A stretch of 64,000 nt of DNA from Brachionus rotundiformis (taxonomy: Eukaryota > Rotifera > Eurotatoria > Ploima > Brachionidae). Both the position numbers and the translations under genes were made by a program. The notes beneath the pieces are model-generated. The model saw only the letters and a program-made list of their open reading frames with translations. It made no database searches and was not told the origin of the DNA. Of this stretch, positions 42,382 to 52,889 are shown piece after piece. The first letter of the stretch is position 1. Each line of letters opens with the position of its first letter. The stretch covers positions 6,713,860-6,777,859 of the forward strand of contig JAESIW010000137.1 in NCBI GenBank assembly GCA_016802295.1, read 5' to 3'.

Positions 42382-43480
42382 TTAAAAAATTTTCATATGA
42401 AAATAAAGTGGTAAAGTGAGAATGATTAGATGGGCCGACTGGTACGGCGGCGATGATGATGAGCTAAGCAGAGATCTCGAGTGGGCTATTGACTCTTTTG
42501 AATTTAGAGTTGTATTCACATTGCAGTAGTCCTTATCGCAACAATATGTGCAAATCTTAATTAAATAAATAAAAAATTAGAACAATATATTAATTGTTAA
42601 AATATGTTATATCAAGCAAAAGAGATAAACTACAAAATTTGTAGCCTAGTTTGAAGAAACGCTCAAAAAATGCTTTAGTTTAATAAAACTTAAAAACAAA
42701 TGTTAAGTTTGATTTGCAACTAAAATTTTTTTATTCCAAGTCTGGCTAATAGCAGTACCAAAAGATCAAATAATAGTAAAGATCTGCTACGGTATATCTC
42801 CATGGTATAATTATTATCTATATCTAGGTTTATAATGGTTATTGCAACAGTCAATTAATAATATAATAATAAATACTCATTTGTATTTGATCATTAAGAA
42901 CTTCACTATAAATTGAAGTATTTAGAGTTCCTTTTCACTCATAGCTTTTTAAAAACTTAGGCCAAAAGATCATAGAGAAATAAGGACCTGAACGTGACCA
43001 TTCATTTAAAATTATTTAAAAATTTTAAATTTCAAAGTGCAATTACTCTGTCAATTTTTAGAGTTTTCCTTTTCGCTCACTCTTATTTATCTAAATAAAG
43101 CTTTTAAAAAAGAATTCGTAATCTTTAACTACGCTTAAAGTAGTAGGCAGACTCTTAGTGTAGCATATTGACTAATAATAATGTGGGGAGTAAAGGCAGG
43201 ATGGAGAAATTTACGGTACCTTTAAGTGATCGGAGAGGCGGCAGCCGATTCGCTCGGCGTCGCACTGAGAAACACACTTTTTCTCCACATTGAGGCTGTG
43301 CAGTCCGTCGAGCCAGAAGGTATGAGTGGTCATGCAGATGGAGTTGGCGATTTGGCACGGCTCGTCAATGGCCCGGCGGTTGCACGCCTCGTTGGTGCTT
43401 GAGTTGCATGTAAAGCAGGTCAAATGGGAACTGGCCGCGTAGATTGCGGCCGTCAGCGCCACAAAATGCAAGGCCAACAT
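42382..43480 (-). CDS. Ly6/uPAR (three-finger) GPI-anchored protein, two exons
   Basis: 144-aa secreted, probably GPI-anchored Ly6-type protein. Exon 1 (43480-43220) encodes signal peptide MLALHFVALTAAIYAASS then LTCFTCNSSTNEACN (LxCxxC Ly6 start), CQIANSICMTTHTFWLDGL, KKCVSQCDAERIGCRLSDHLK. Exon 2 (42555-42382) supplies ICTYCCDKDYCN, the diagnostic CCxxDxCN finish, a Ser/Pro spacer and a hydrophobic tail (SAHLIILTLPLYFHMKIF) typical of a GPI signal. The phase-0 intron is 664 nt and contains a family B repeat fragment. Ten Cys sit in the expected order. Partners unknown; Ly6 proteins commonly modulate receptors or junctions. Confidence 0.85.
42955..43065 (+). repeat. Dispersed repeat family B, truncated
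   Basis: Second half of the family B unit (from GGCCAAAAGATCATAGAGAA to CTGTCAATTTTTAGAGTTTT) in the Ly6 intron. Confidence 0.7.
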
Positions 43481-44075
43481 TTCTAAAAATAAATTTTAAA
43501 AGAATATTGACTTTATGAAAAAAGCGATTAGTTCCATAAATAAATATGATCCCAATTTGAATATTTATTTAGCATAGAAAAAACCAATTGAAATTCATTT
43601 AATCACAAATATCATATATGAATATAATTAGCTTATTTCTGGATCATTTGAGCCTGAGTGTTTAGAGTTAGGCCCGATTTATGACTCAAATGACATTTTT
43701 TTATTTGACATTCTTTCGAATAAGTTAAGCAGAAATCAAACATACTTAGGGTTGTTTTTTGTTTAAGATTTATTTAGTTCAGAGTAGAAAAAAAAAGAAA
43801 AACACCGAAACGTTTATTAAACGACTCTAAACGAGTTATTTAATTTAGAAAACTGAGAAAATATTGATTATAGATAAATATGTCAAAACATGTTTGGTTA
43901 AATGAGACAAAAAGGCCAATCACAAATCAAAAAAGTAAAATTAATTGAAATTTATTGAAAACAAAAATTGAAATATTTTGACAACATTAATTTAATTACA
44001 AAATAAATACAAGGCACCTAATCAAGGACAAAAAAAGTTCAATTTTGAAAAATCGAAAAAAAACGTGTTTTTTGC
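43481..44075. other. Intergenic, nothing recognised
   Basis: Ly6 promoter side; AT-rich and featureless at this level. Confidence 0.4.
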
Positions 44076-44079
44076 AATT

Positions 44080-44300
44080 TTTCAAATGCTTTGATCTTAA
44101 CAGATGATCACAACTTATTAGTAGTATGTTAAAGAGCAACTATTGAGCTTGTCTTTGAGTACTTGGGGACCTCCGTAGGCCAAAAAATCATAGAGAAATG
44201 AGGTCCTGAAAGTGACCATATATTTAAAAAAATAAAAATTTTCAAAATTGCATTAATTTTTTGAGTTTTTCTGCACTTTAAAAGCCAAAGTCAAGCGAAT
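44080..44300 (+). repeat. Dispersed repeat family B
   Basis: Full plus-strand unit with GTATGTTAAAGAGCAACTAT, GAGCTTGTCTTTGAGTACTT and ATCATAGAGAAATGAGGTCC. Directly followed by a LINE relic. Confidence 0.75.
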
Positions 44301-44379
44301 TTGAGTACTGCAAGGGTTTGTACTTGGACCTTCCTTACTCGGCCTAGTAAACAAAATCTATGACAAAGCGATGCTATAG

Positions 44380-44690
44380 AAAGATCTAGATTCAGTATGT
44401 CAGTGAATAGTCGTGAGAGCGACTGTGGCGAGACTTTACCAGGTCTATGCAGTTAAGGAAGGGAAGATATGGAATCCAAGTATGAAAAAGGATGTGAACG
44501 CGTTAAAGAAGGTAATAGAAAATTGAAGAGGAGTGAGAGGGGATTTGATTGAAATGTACAAATTAGTGAATGGACTAGAAAAGATTAACATCTTCAGAGA
44601 TCTGGTAAATAGATCAGTTATTAAAAGTCTAGCCGCGTCAGAGTCCAGGTATTATTTCCAAACAATCATAGTTGTATAAGTTCAAATTAG
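44380..44690 (+). pseudogene. LINE RT C-terminal relic (CR1/L2-like)
   Basis: Plus-frame pieces: WNPSMKKDVNALKKVIEN, stop, then RGVRGDLIEMYKLVNGLEKI followed by RDLVNRSVIKSLAASESR. The RGDLIEMYKLVNG block is the standard C-terminal motif of CR1/L2-type RTs. Broken by stops. Confidence 0.8.
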
Positions 44691-45141
44691 TGCACTGTGA
44701 AATTATAAACACTTAAGCTGAATTGGGTAAGTGATTTAGTTATGTACTAGGCATAAAACATTGATTTATTTATTTTAATTTAAAACAATTAATTTAATAA
44801 AATAAAAATTAAAAAAAAATAAATATTTTATTTTTCTGAAAATGAATTGAAGATTAACAAGTGTTTTAATTAAAAATTTTGATCAACTTGAATTTGTCAA
44901 ACAAACACATACATATCCAGGCTTTGCTTTGGCAAATTGCGTTCGTTCAGCATTAAAGGTGCATTTAGTAGATCAAAATTGCTTAATACCAATTCTATTA
45001 GGATAATTAAAATTGTGAAATTTTCTCTCTTTCTCTATCACTCTCTTGATGATGTACATTTAATTTAAATTAAAAAAAAATAATGTGATTTATTCTTATC
45101 ATTATTGCGTTTTGAGTCAAGATTAACAAATTTTAATTTAG
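44691..45141. other. Nuclear receptor upstream region
   Basis: AT-rich. TTTTAATTTAG immediately precedes the nuclear receptor ATG, an acceptor-like junction that implies an upstream non-coding exon or a trans-spliced leader. Confidence 0.4.
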
Positions 45142-46511
45142 ATGATTTCGCTGGCACAGCAACAAGACATGTGTTCACCAATGGGCCAGATACTTCCACT
45201 GGCGGACACAAAAGCCAAGAGTACGTACCCGTTCGGCAAGTGCAAGGTGTGCAGCGACCGGGCTACAGGCATTCACTATGGCATCGCTTCATGCGAGGGG
45301 TGCAAAGTACCAACCAGTCTAAAACTGGCTACCATTTAACCTTTTTTCTATCACCAAGGGCTTCTTTAAGCGCAGCACTCTACGCAAAGAGAAGTACAGG
45401 TGCTATTTTGGCAACGACTGCCCGCTGACCCCGGACAGCCGTAATAGGTGCAAGGCCTGCCGCTACCGCAAGTGCTGCGAGGCCGGCATGTCCGTCCAAG
45501 GTAAAATTGACCCATCAGCCCGAACAAATAGACATTTTTTCTTTAGGAGCTAAGATGGGCCGCATACCCAAGGCCGAGAAGGAAAAGGCGCTCAAATGCG
45601 CCGATCAGGCTGAAAATTTGCACAAAGGCCTGGCCAATTATGGCCATATTGGGCAAAAATTAAGCATCGAGCATCCACTTATTAATCTGATCAAATTTCA
45701 CACTCCTTTCAAAAATTCCAAAATAGTGGCCAACTTGAACCATTCTAGTGCACTGGACGACACATATCACATCATAGCCTCGCTACTGTCGGACAAAATA
45801 TACCAAATTTATGTGGTACACAACGAGCCAGTGGAAAAGTTGCTCGACAGAGCATCGCATTTGATCAACAGCCAGGTTAGTTTGTTCGATGGATGGAATG
45901 CCAATTTGAAACAAGTATGGGACGGACTGCTAGAGAGCATTCCGGCACAGGTCAAAAATTTGATCACCATGTGCAAAGAAATACCAGGTCTGAACGAACT
46001 ATGCCAGAATGATTTGACCAATTTGGTAAATAATCGTTTGTTCGATTACTTTTTGATAAAACACTCGCCGTTGTTTATCAACGGCGAGAGTTACTTGATG
46101 CTTCCGAACATGATCCAGTACACCAGAAAGTGGATGCTGCGGATAATAGGTGCAGAAATGGTCGACATCATATTCAAATTTGCCCATGAGTTCAACTCTC
46201 TAAAAATGACTACCAAAGAAATGGCTCTCTTGTACCCGTTTGTTTTGACCATTCCGGACGACAATTACCAAGATCCGTGCACCATATCCAGCCTGAATGA
46301 GTACTACTATCGTACATTATTGTACGAATTTGACTTGAACAAAAGAGATGGTTCTTTTCTAAGCAAATGGAAAGCGTTGGTCTCCAAGTTGCCAGAGATA
46401 AGCGAAACTCAAATGAAAAATATCGGAGGCCTGCGGCCAGAAAGTATGCATCATTTTTCCATCAATTACATCTATAGCTTTATTTGTCTCTATAGCAGGC
46501 ACAGTAGATAA
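45142..46511 (+). CDS. Nuclear hormone receptor (NR1-like), three exons
   Basis: Ligand-regulated transcription factor, 423 aa. Exons 45142-45306, 45359-45500 and 45547-46511 with 52- and 46-nt introns. Short A/B region (residues 1-32), then the two-zinc-finger DNA-binding domain: CKVCSDRATGIHYGIASCEG (P-box CEGCK), GFFKRSTLRKEKYRCYFGND, CPLTPDSRNRCKACRYRKCC. The C-terminal extension GAKMGRIPKAEKEKAL resembles the GRIP box of E75/Rev-erb-type NR1 receptors. The ligand-binding domain (from about residue 190) has the helix 3-5 signature LESIPAQVKNLITMCKEIPG, then MLPNMIQYTRKWM and TTKEMALLYPFVLTIPD. An AF-2 helix is not evident: the protein ends SFICLYSRHSR. Possibly a lineage-specific NR1 paralogue. 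Confidence 0.9.
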
Positions 46512-47986
46512 TTCGCATCTTGTCGAAAATAGCTCTTTCAATAACTTGATAGATAACTTAAGAAATTTAGGTACTCTCTCCAGATTTAAATTTAAAACTG
46601 ATTAATTAGTTGTTTAATTGCAGAGAATTCCACTTTTTAAAAGTAAAGCTTTTTAGCAAAATCATTTAATTTTAAATTAGCTTTTATTTTAAAAATTATC
46701 TATATATACATATTATAAACAAATTTATTTTTTAGATTGTTAAAAAACAAGCAAAAAATACTAATGAATGTGAAGATTTGTATCTAATTTTAATATGAAT
46801 AGAAAATTTGTAGCTTTAATTGTTTTTATTTTAATTTGTATTTTTTTAATTAATAAAAATTTTTATTTAAATAAATTAAAATTTTAGAAACAAAATGTTA
46901 ATGTATTTTTTCTGCCATATAACAATAAATACTTTTTATTAATTTTTTTTTTAATTAATTTAAATTAAAATTCAAATGAGAAAAGATTAGTTATGAAGCG
47001 GAAGAGTGTCATAAAAGTACGCAACAAGCTTAACACATGTAAATAAAAATCGGATCTTTTCTTATAATGTATTCTAATTTGGCGCTCAATTGTATAACAT
47101 GTTGACGTAATCTGTCATTTTTACAACAACGTCGAAGATTAATAGGGGTTTTAAATGCGAATTTTATAGCTCAATGAGTTCACATGCTGAGAGGTATTAG
47201 GTAAATCTCACCTTAATAGTTAGCGCATGTTGTGCAATAGGAAATCTTCTTTATTGTTGAGTTTACATTTCATTATATTGCACTTGAGAGACAAAGTTTT
47301 AAGATCTTAATACCTTAAGCAGTCAATTTAGATCTTATTTTGAGATAGTAGATCTCTCTACTTGAAATGTAAGCATTTTAATTAATTATCAATATTTGTT
47401 GAAAAAAGTTTATTCAATTAATTGATGCATACACCTTGAGTCTGAGTTGTGTAAACAGCTTAGATAGTATCACATGTTCAAACTAATTGACTGGCTTTTT
47501 AGTTATCTAATTTGATCTTATCTATTTTAAAGCAAATTTTCACCAACAAAAAACTTAATACCAAAAATAAACTTAATGTAATAAGCCTTTTATTTTGTGG
47601 CCGGATCTGAACAGATGGTGCCTGGCCTTTAGCCAAAAGTAATAAGACTTAAAATAACCAATCAATATTAATAAAAACCTATTCCAAGCTCAACCATTGT
47701 GTTGTGGTCTTTTTATGTGCCAGCATATTAAGAGAAGAACATGCGACCCTATGCTTGTTTTGATGCCTCTTTTCTTTGCTCACCAAATGTGATAGAAAAT
47801 ACTGGGCAACCCAATTGACGTATCATTGCATTTATTTCCATTTTTTTGCATTCCCAATATTGCGCACTCAAATCAAAAATTTAAAAAATTTAATTTTGAA
47901 ATAAATTTATTTAAAAATAATAATAAAATTGCGATTATAACTACAATAAAAATCTGTACAAATCAAATTAAACAAAAAAAAAAACA
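46512..47986. other. Intergenic, nothing recognised
   Basis: About 1.5 kb, AT-rich, without frames, repeats or RNA signals that can be supported. Confidence 0.45.
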
Positions 47987-48973
47987 CTAATAATAAGAAG
48001 GCATTGGGTTGAAGTAGGAATTAGGTGCGTGAGGATAGCACATAAAATTGTGGTATGGCATGTCCATATGACACCTCATGTTGTAAAGATTGTAGAAATA
48101 ATTCTGATTTTGGATCATATTGTGGCAATGTCTGCAACACTCGTTAACTGGTCTTGTGTAATTGGACTGATTGTTTCGTTTGTTAATTGATTGTCTCCTA
48201 GACCCAAATTCGTATCTACTGTCCAAATTCCACTTTTTGGCCTCTCTGAGCTGCTTTTTCAATCTATTTTGAAACATTTTTCTAAGCTTTTTTCTCTTTT
48301 GCATAATGGCACTCAAGTCAAGCGAAGTGTCCGAATTAGAGCCACGTCCGTCCGTTTCCAATTTAATGTTCTTTTTTATATGGTTCAAATGCTCAAGAAG
48401 TCTGATGTCAACTATTTGTGAGCTTTGTTCAAAAATATTGCGATTAAGGGACTTGGGAGACGATGTCCGGCAAAGACTGGGCGAGCTGGGCACAGTCTTG
48501 ATTGGAGAGAATTGCTGCAGTAGGGATCTAGGCGTCGAGTGGCACTGGTCCTCGACGCGTCTATTCTTGGACTTGGTGGCGTCAAATGAAGAGCACATAG
48601 ACGGTGCGCTGAGCAAATAAGACGAATTGTGGAAGTAGAATTTCTCATTGAGGTCCATTATTTCTTCATGGGTGACAAAGTTCTCATTTAGCTGATTCTC
48701 ATGCACGGACTTTCTGGAGCGTTTGCCCAGCCACCCGAGCGATTTGTCCATCAATTTGGTAATCTTGTGTCCAATTCTAGTTTTTTCTTGCTTGACTACA
48801 ATTTTTTCTCTTCTCTTAAAAATCTTTCTTATAAACACCCTGGTCAATTTTTTCTTCTTCTTGGTCTTGAGCTCGGTCTGCTTGAAAGTCGAGTTCAAGC
48901 AAAACGACATAAAACTCGAGTCCTGGCTGGACACACTCGAGTCCATCATCATGTCATACATGTAACTGTCCAT
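47987..48973 (-). CDS. Unrecognised basic 328-aa protein
   Basis: Single open frame, clearly coding by its higher GC and codon usage, but no family recognised. The N-terminus is Met/Ser/Asp-rich (MDSYMYDMMMDSSVSSQDSS); residues 35-65 are very basic (KTKKKKKLTRVFIRKIFKRR), a likely nuclear or membrane-binding patch. The middle is Ser/Pro-rich with several SP sites (QFSPIKTVPSSPSLCRTSSP), so phosphorylation is plausible. A basic helix follows (MQKRKKLRKMFQNRLKKQLR). The C-terminal 60 residues are rich in His, Cys, Met, Tyr and Asn (ECCRHCHNMIQNQNYFYNLY), suggesting metal binding or disorder. No signal peptide or membrane segment. Probably intracellular; function unknown. Confidence 0.75.
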   Translation of the reverse strand: MDSYMYDMMMDSSVSSQDSSFMSFCLNSTFKQTELKTKKKKKLTRVFIRKIFKRREKIVVKQEKTRIGHKITKLMDKSLGWLGKRSRKSVHENQLNENFVTHEEIMDLNEKFYFHNSSYLLSAPSMCSSFDATKSKNRRVEDQCHSTPRSLLQQFSPIKTVPSSPSLCRTSSPKSLNRNIFEQSSQIVDIRLLEHLNHIKKNIKLETDGRGSNSDTSLDLSAIMQKRKKLRKMFQNRLKKQLREAKKWNLDSRYEFGSRRQSINKRNNQSNYTRPVNECCRHCHNMIQNQNYFYNLYNMRCHMDMPYHNFMCYPHAPNSYFNPMPSYY

Positions 48974-49230
48974 ATTTTTTATATTTTATTAAAGTCTAAA
49001 TAAAGTAAATTTAAAATATTTATTTTTTAAATTTTATTAATTAGCAAAAAAATAAGTGTTTGAATGCCGAAAAGACAATTGTTCTGTCGCTGTGTTACAA
49101 AGAGGATAAATGATTTCGTAACACTGAAACAGTTGTTTTGGGAGCGTTGTTCAAAGAGGCAGTTTTCGAAATAATCATTTTCGAACAGACACAAAAAAAA
49201 AAAGATTTTTAAATTTTTAATTGAAAATTA
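48974..49230. other. Upstream flank of the basic protein gene
   Basis: AT-rich 260 bp; no specific element. Confidence 0.3.
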
Positions 49231-49432
49231 TGGAGGCCTTGAGTTAAGACTTTATCTCGAGTGAGAGAGAAGTCGCTTGGTTTGTGGTTCCAAGCTAGTC
49301 TAAATAGTTGCCGAGTTCGCAGCCTAGCGCTCGGATGAGTGGCGCTGTTTAAGACGAACGTCCCACTGGCTTCTATGTCCTAACTATGCCAATGCCGGTC
49401 CCAAGCCCGGATTTGAAAATAGGAGGGAGACA
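49231..49432 (+). mobile_element. SINE family A, short form (about 200 bp)
   Basis: Plus-strand unit from GGCCTTGAGTTAAGACTTTA to ATAGGAGGGAGAC. It lacks the family C body. Subtype with GCCTAGCGCTCGG like the 36604 copy. Confidence 0.85.
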
Positions 49433-50065
49433 AACCTCAACTAATTGCTTATGAGACTTGTATAATTTTGTTATCTTATTTTTATATAGAGGACTTAAGA
49501 TAGCACTTGAATTTTAGAAACAAAGCTGTTTGCAGTAATTGATAAGCAAATAATTGCGTAAAAAAAGTTTACTTATTGGATAGCTTGAAAAACAATCCTG
49601 TTGAGAAAAGTTTAATAGAAAAGTACAGATTATATATATAATAAATAGGTAGTAGATAATTTATTGGCCAATAGACACAATTGGCTAATTAAGTGTGGCT
49701 TGATTACGATTGGTTTTGGAAAGTGCTCAATCAAACAGTGTCAAATGCATTGACAATTTTCTTATCGATTTGATTGAACAGATAATAAACCGTATATTTG
49801 ACTACAACACCTTGTTACTTTCGGCTAGCTTTGATACTTGTCTGAAAATTGAGCTCAACTTTTTTATTTTATAATACCTTAAGCTAACTTTGAACACAAA
49901 AATTTAAATTGCTTTTTCCACAAATTAGTTCTTGATCAATCGACATCCACACTCTTAAATATTAGCTATTCTCATTAATGTTTGATTATTTAACTATTAA
50001 TGTAATCTTTAACCGGAACGAAATAATACAAAATAAAAAAACATATTAGTATAGTTTATTTTTAT
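49433..50065. other. Intergenic, nothing recognised
   Basis: AT-rich part of a 3.5-kb gene-free interval. Confidence 0.4.
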
Positions 50066-50067
50066 TA

Positions 50068-50370
50068 GTGGACGTCCCTGCCGAGCCATCACGCGTAAAC
50101 ACATATCACTTTACTCGAGCTATTGAACTCGACAGGAGATATCGTGTTTACGCGAATTTTTCTAATTAAAGCTCTTTCGAGTTCATTACTGTAATTCTAT
50201 ACAGATAATAGGGCCTAATTGAAACAAGCCGATGCCAAATCGGTTTAGTTAGCAAAATCCCCACATTTTATCTGCGATTACCACATGTGTCCTTAAGATA
50301 AGCTGATACATCATTAGCTACCGGCTCGGTCAATCCGAGCTCGGCAAACTCCTGGCTAATAAACACTTCT
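50068..50370. other. GC-richer island with hairpins; possible regulatory or ncRNA element
   Basis: Stands out from AT-rich surroundings. CGCGTAAACAC (50092-50102) and its perfect inverse GTGTTTACGCG (50144-50154) flank a 41-nt loop that begins ATATC and ends GATATC. Each arm contains a forkhead-type GTAAACA core. Further down, GCTCGG (50324-50329) pairs with CCGAGC (50335-50340), and CCGAT...ATCGG lies near 50230-50245. No open frame. Could be an enhancer or a structured RNA; both are inference. Confidence 0.4.
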
Positions 50371-51378
50371 TTTTTTTTCTTGTTATTCAACTTTTAGTAA
50401 ATTATTTAAATTCTTGCCTCAAGAGATAAAAATTGGTGATGTTTTAACACTAGAGAATTTTACATTTCAATAACTAGATCTGAATTTTCCAAGTGCTTGA
50501 AATTATCTAATTTAGAGTGAAGATAAAACTCTCTATAGAATATATGCTTAAACAAACTTGTTTGTCAAACATAAAACACACTTGTTGTGATGATAAAGAT
50601 ATTCAAACTGAAAGCCACTCTCGAAGCAGTTTTGACTAATAGGATATTAAATAGAGAGAAAGAGAGAGAGAGAGTTGCGGAAGGTATTACGTAACACTGA
50701 ACTTTAGACCCTCTGTTTGTACAGAAGTTTTAATCGGGACCCTAGATTTAACAGCTAGTCTCGGTGAGACTGTTTCGATAGAGAGGACAAGGAAGGTATT
50801 ACGTAATCATTTAAATGTTCAAAATCTTTAGCAATAAAAAGTTTTGAAAGTCTTAGTGTCAACAGATAAATGCACTTATTTTTTTACTTACACTCTTCTA
50901 TTTGTAATCTTGTTTTTTTATACAAAAACTTAAGATAGTAGTTGAGAATTTCTTGTATCTATACAAATAAAGTACCATAATTTTTATATAAGAATTATGG
51001 TACTTAATTTACTCAAATAGAAGAGATCTGCTTACTTGCACTTCAATCAAAAATTATCCCTTATTCGAATTGTTTATTGTTTGTAAACAAAAAGTTGCAT
51101 TTTACATGTTTCCAGTAGAAGAAAAAAAAAGCAAAACTTTAAAAGCCTAATTTTACTTAAGTCACTTTTTTATTTTTGGAATATAAGAAATACTCTGATT
51201 ATTCCAACTATCTTAAATAATTTTGATGAATATCACTTCTAGCAGAATTTTAATTTAAAGACGCAAACATAACACATATATTTATTATATAATTTCTTTT
51301 TATCATTTTGCGATCTTTAAGCTTTCCTGAAAATTCTCTTTTCCTAAATTACTCAATAAATAAGTTTGACGAAATGTA
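50371..51378. repeat. Intergenic with (GA)n tract and repeated ACGTAA motif
   Basis: A GAGA tract lies at about 50654-50675. GAAGGTATTACGTAA occurs at 50680 and again at 50792, 110 bp apart. Also a 15-bp inverted pair around 50975-51005 (TACCATAATT...AATTATGGTA). No gene. Confidence 0.5.
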
Positions 51379-51758
51379 GTAATTGTAGGCTTTGTGAAAT
51401 TCAGTACAAAATAGCAAAAAAAACAGAAAAAAGTGTAAAAAAATTGAATAACTTTTTTTCTAAAGGTTTTAACCTAATTTTGTGAATGCAGAATGGTGCA
51501 ACATCCAAAGTTGCATCAAATATCTATGTCTGCTAATTTTGCAGAGTTCAGCAGAAATTAAATTTCAATATAATCGAGTGTTGTGCATTTTGCAGAGATT
51601 TTGCACATCATTTACAGACTTTTACAGTTGATGGAACTTTGAATGTTGCATCATTCTGCATTCACAGAATTAATTTTAAACTTTTAGAAAAAAGGTATTT
51701 TATTTTTTTACATTTTGTTCTGTTCTTTTGTACTGAACTTCACAAAACCGTAATTGTA
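51379..51758. mobile_element. MULE-type MITE, 362 bp, 9-bp target duplication
   Basis: GTAATTGTA at 51379-51387 is repeated at 51750-51758. Element 51388-51749 starts GGCTTTGTGAAATTCAGTAC; the right end reverse complemented starts GGTTTTGTGAAGTTCAGTAC. The inverted repeats extend well over 100 bp into the element (both contain TGTGAATGCAGAATG and GCAACAT-CAAAG). Long terminal repeats plus a 9-bp duplication fit Mutator-like elements. No transposase frame. Confidence 0.87.
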
Positions 51759-52500
51759 GGAAAAATGAAAAATCTAATTTGAGGATATAATAAATTGATC
51801 ACTGTCCACTTGCCAACATAACAACCAAACAGTTCAGGAACAGAACTATCCTCATAATTATTCAAATAAATAGCTCAGCTATGATCTGTTACCCGCCCTA
51901 ATTGTTAGAGACTGAACTGGAACAATCTCTATATCTTACTTTCTTATGCATGCGCTTTTCTGCAGTTAATCTTTATTGTTATAAAATGACCATATTTTCT
52001 AATATTAGCAGATTCCGAATAAAAATTACCCAAAAATAATTCTTTCTCTTAATTCAACATTATCCCTTTTAAATCCATGAATACCTCTGGCTAGAGAACA
52101 GGCTTATACAAAGTGAATTATAACACTATTATCACTTATCAACTATATGCTCCATTTAATGCAACTGCTAAATGACCTTGTCATGCACCTTCAAGATGCT
52201 GACTATGCACAGCTTCAATTGGAGCATGTTCAAGCACGTTTTCATAACAAAGTATCAATAGCAGACCTAAATGATAATAGAACTTCTGAAGCTTAAATAT
52301 ATTTTAATATTAAATAATAATAAACTAGTTTAAACAACACATATTTACAATTCCTTAAAAAAAACACCATAATTTGGAAATCTCTCATATCCCTTATTAA
52401 TTTAAAACCAAACAAAATATGCTCAAATAGATCAAAGACAAGTTTACATTTTAATTAAATAGAGAGAGAGAGAGAGAAAAAAATGTATCAAAAGAATAGA
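51759..52500. other. Intergenic, nothing recognised
   Basis: AT-rich with a short GAGAGA tract near 52462-52476. Confidence 0.45.
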
Positions 52501-52740
52501 CTAATTATCTAATAAACTATACTCGTGAGAAAATAAGCTCATATGACTAGTTATAAATAACTCATGGGCCTGAACAAAATTTTCAAACTCATTCAAAGCA
52601 AACATGTCACATTTGGAGCTGCTGGCCGAAAAATCCAAGAGGACATTTAAAGCGTAATTTTTAAGAATCAACCGCTTAAATAGAACGCTAAGCGAGGGGG
52701 CGCATCCAGCCGAGCTATTCGACAAGCTTTGATTAACTTG
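52501..52740 (-). CDS. Possible last exon of an unknown gene
   Basis: Minus-strand frame FQVNQSLSNSSAGCAPSLSV...FENFVQAHELFITSHMSLFS ending ...SLLDN. Base composition is coding-like (52560-52740 is GC-richer) and an acceptor-like TGTAAAAG precedes it, but there is no ATG and no domain recognised. The upstream exon would have to lie very close to, or antisense within, the divergent LRR gene. It may be chance. Confidence 0.35.
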   Translation of the reverse strand, partial: QVNQSLSNSSAGCAPSLSVLFKRLILKNYALNVLLDFSASSSKCDMFALNEFENFVQAHELFITSHMSLFSHEYSLLDN

Positions 52741-52765
52741 AAACTTTTACAGTTCACTGTTAGGG

Positions 52766-52786
52766 TCCAATTCGCTTCGAATTGGA
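52766..52786. promoter_or_regulatory. Perfect 9-bp inverted repeat between divergent frames
   Basis: TCCAATTCG (52766-52774), 3-nt loop, CGAATTGGA (52778-52786). It sits between the minus-strand exon and the plus-strand LRR gene. It includes the CCAAT pentamer in both orientations, so a bidirectional promoter element is possible. Confidence 0.35.
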
Positions 52787-52889
52787 CTCGTATGTCACGT
52801 AATTGCTCGGCTAACTGGGTGAGATCCTCTCCAATTGTCTATTCATTTTCTTATTTGTTTTTTGAAGAAAATTAGATTCAAATATCACT

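Noticed and set aside
52792..52830. MSRNCSANW with GTGAGA donor as first exon of the LRR gene
   Set aside because: The donor phase does not join in frame to the acceptor at 52891, so it was left as a note only.
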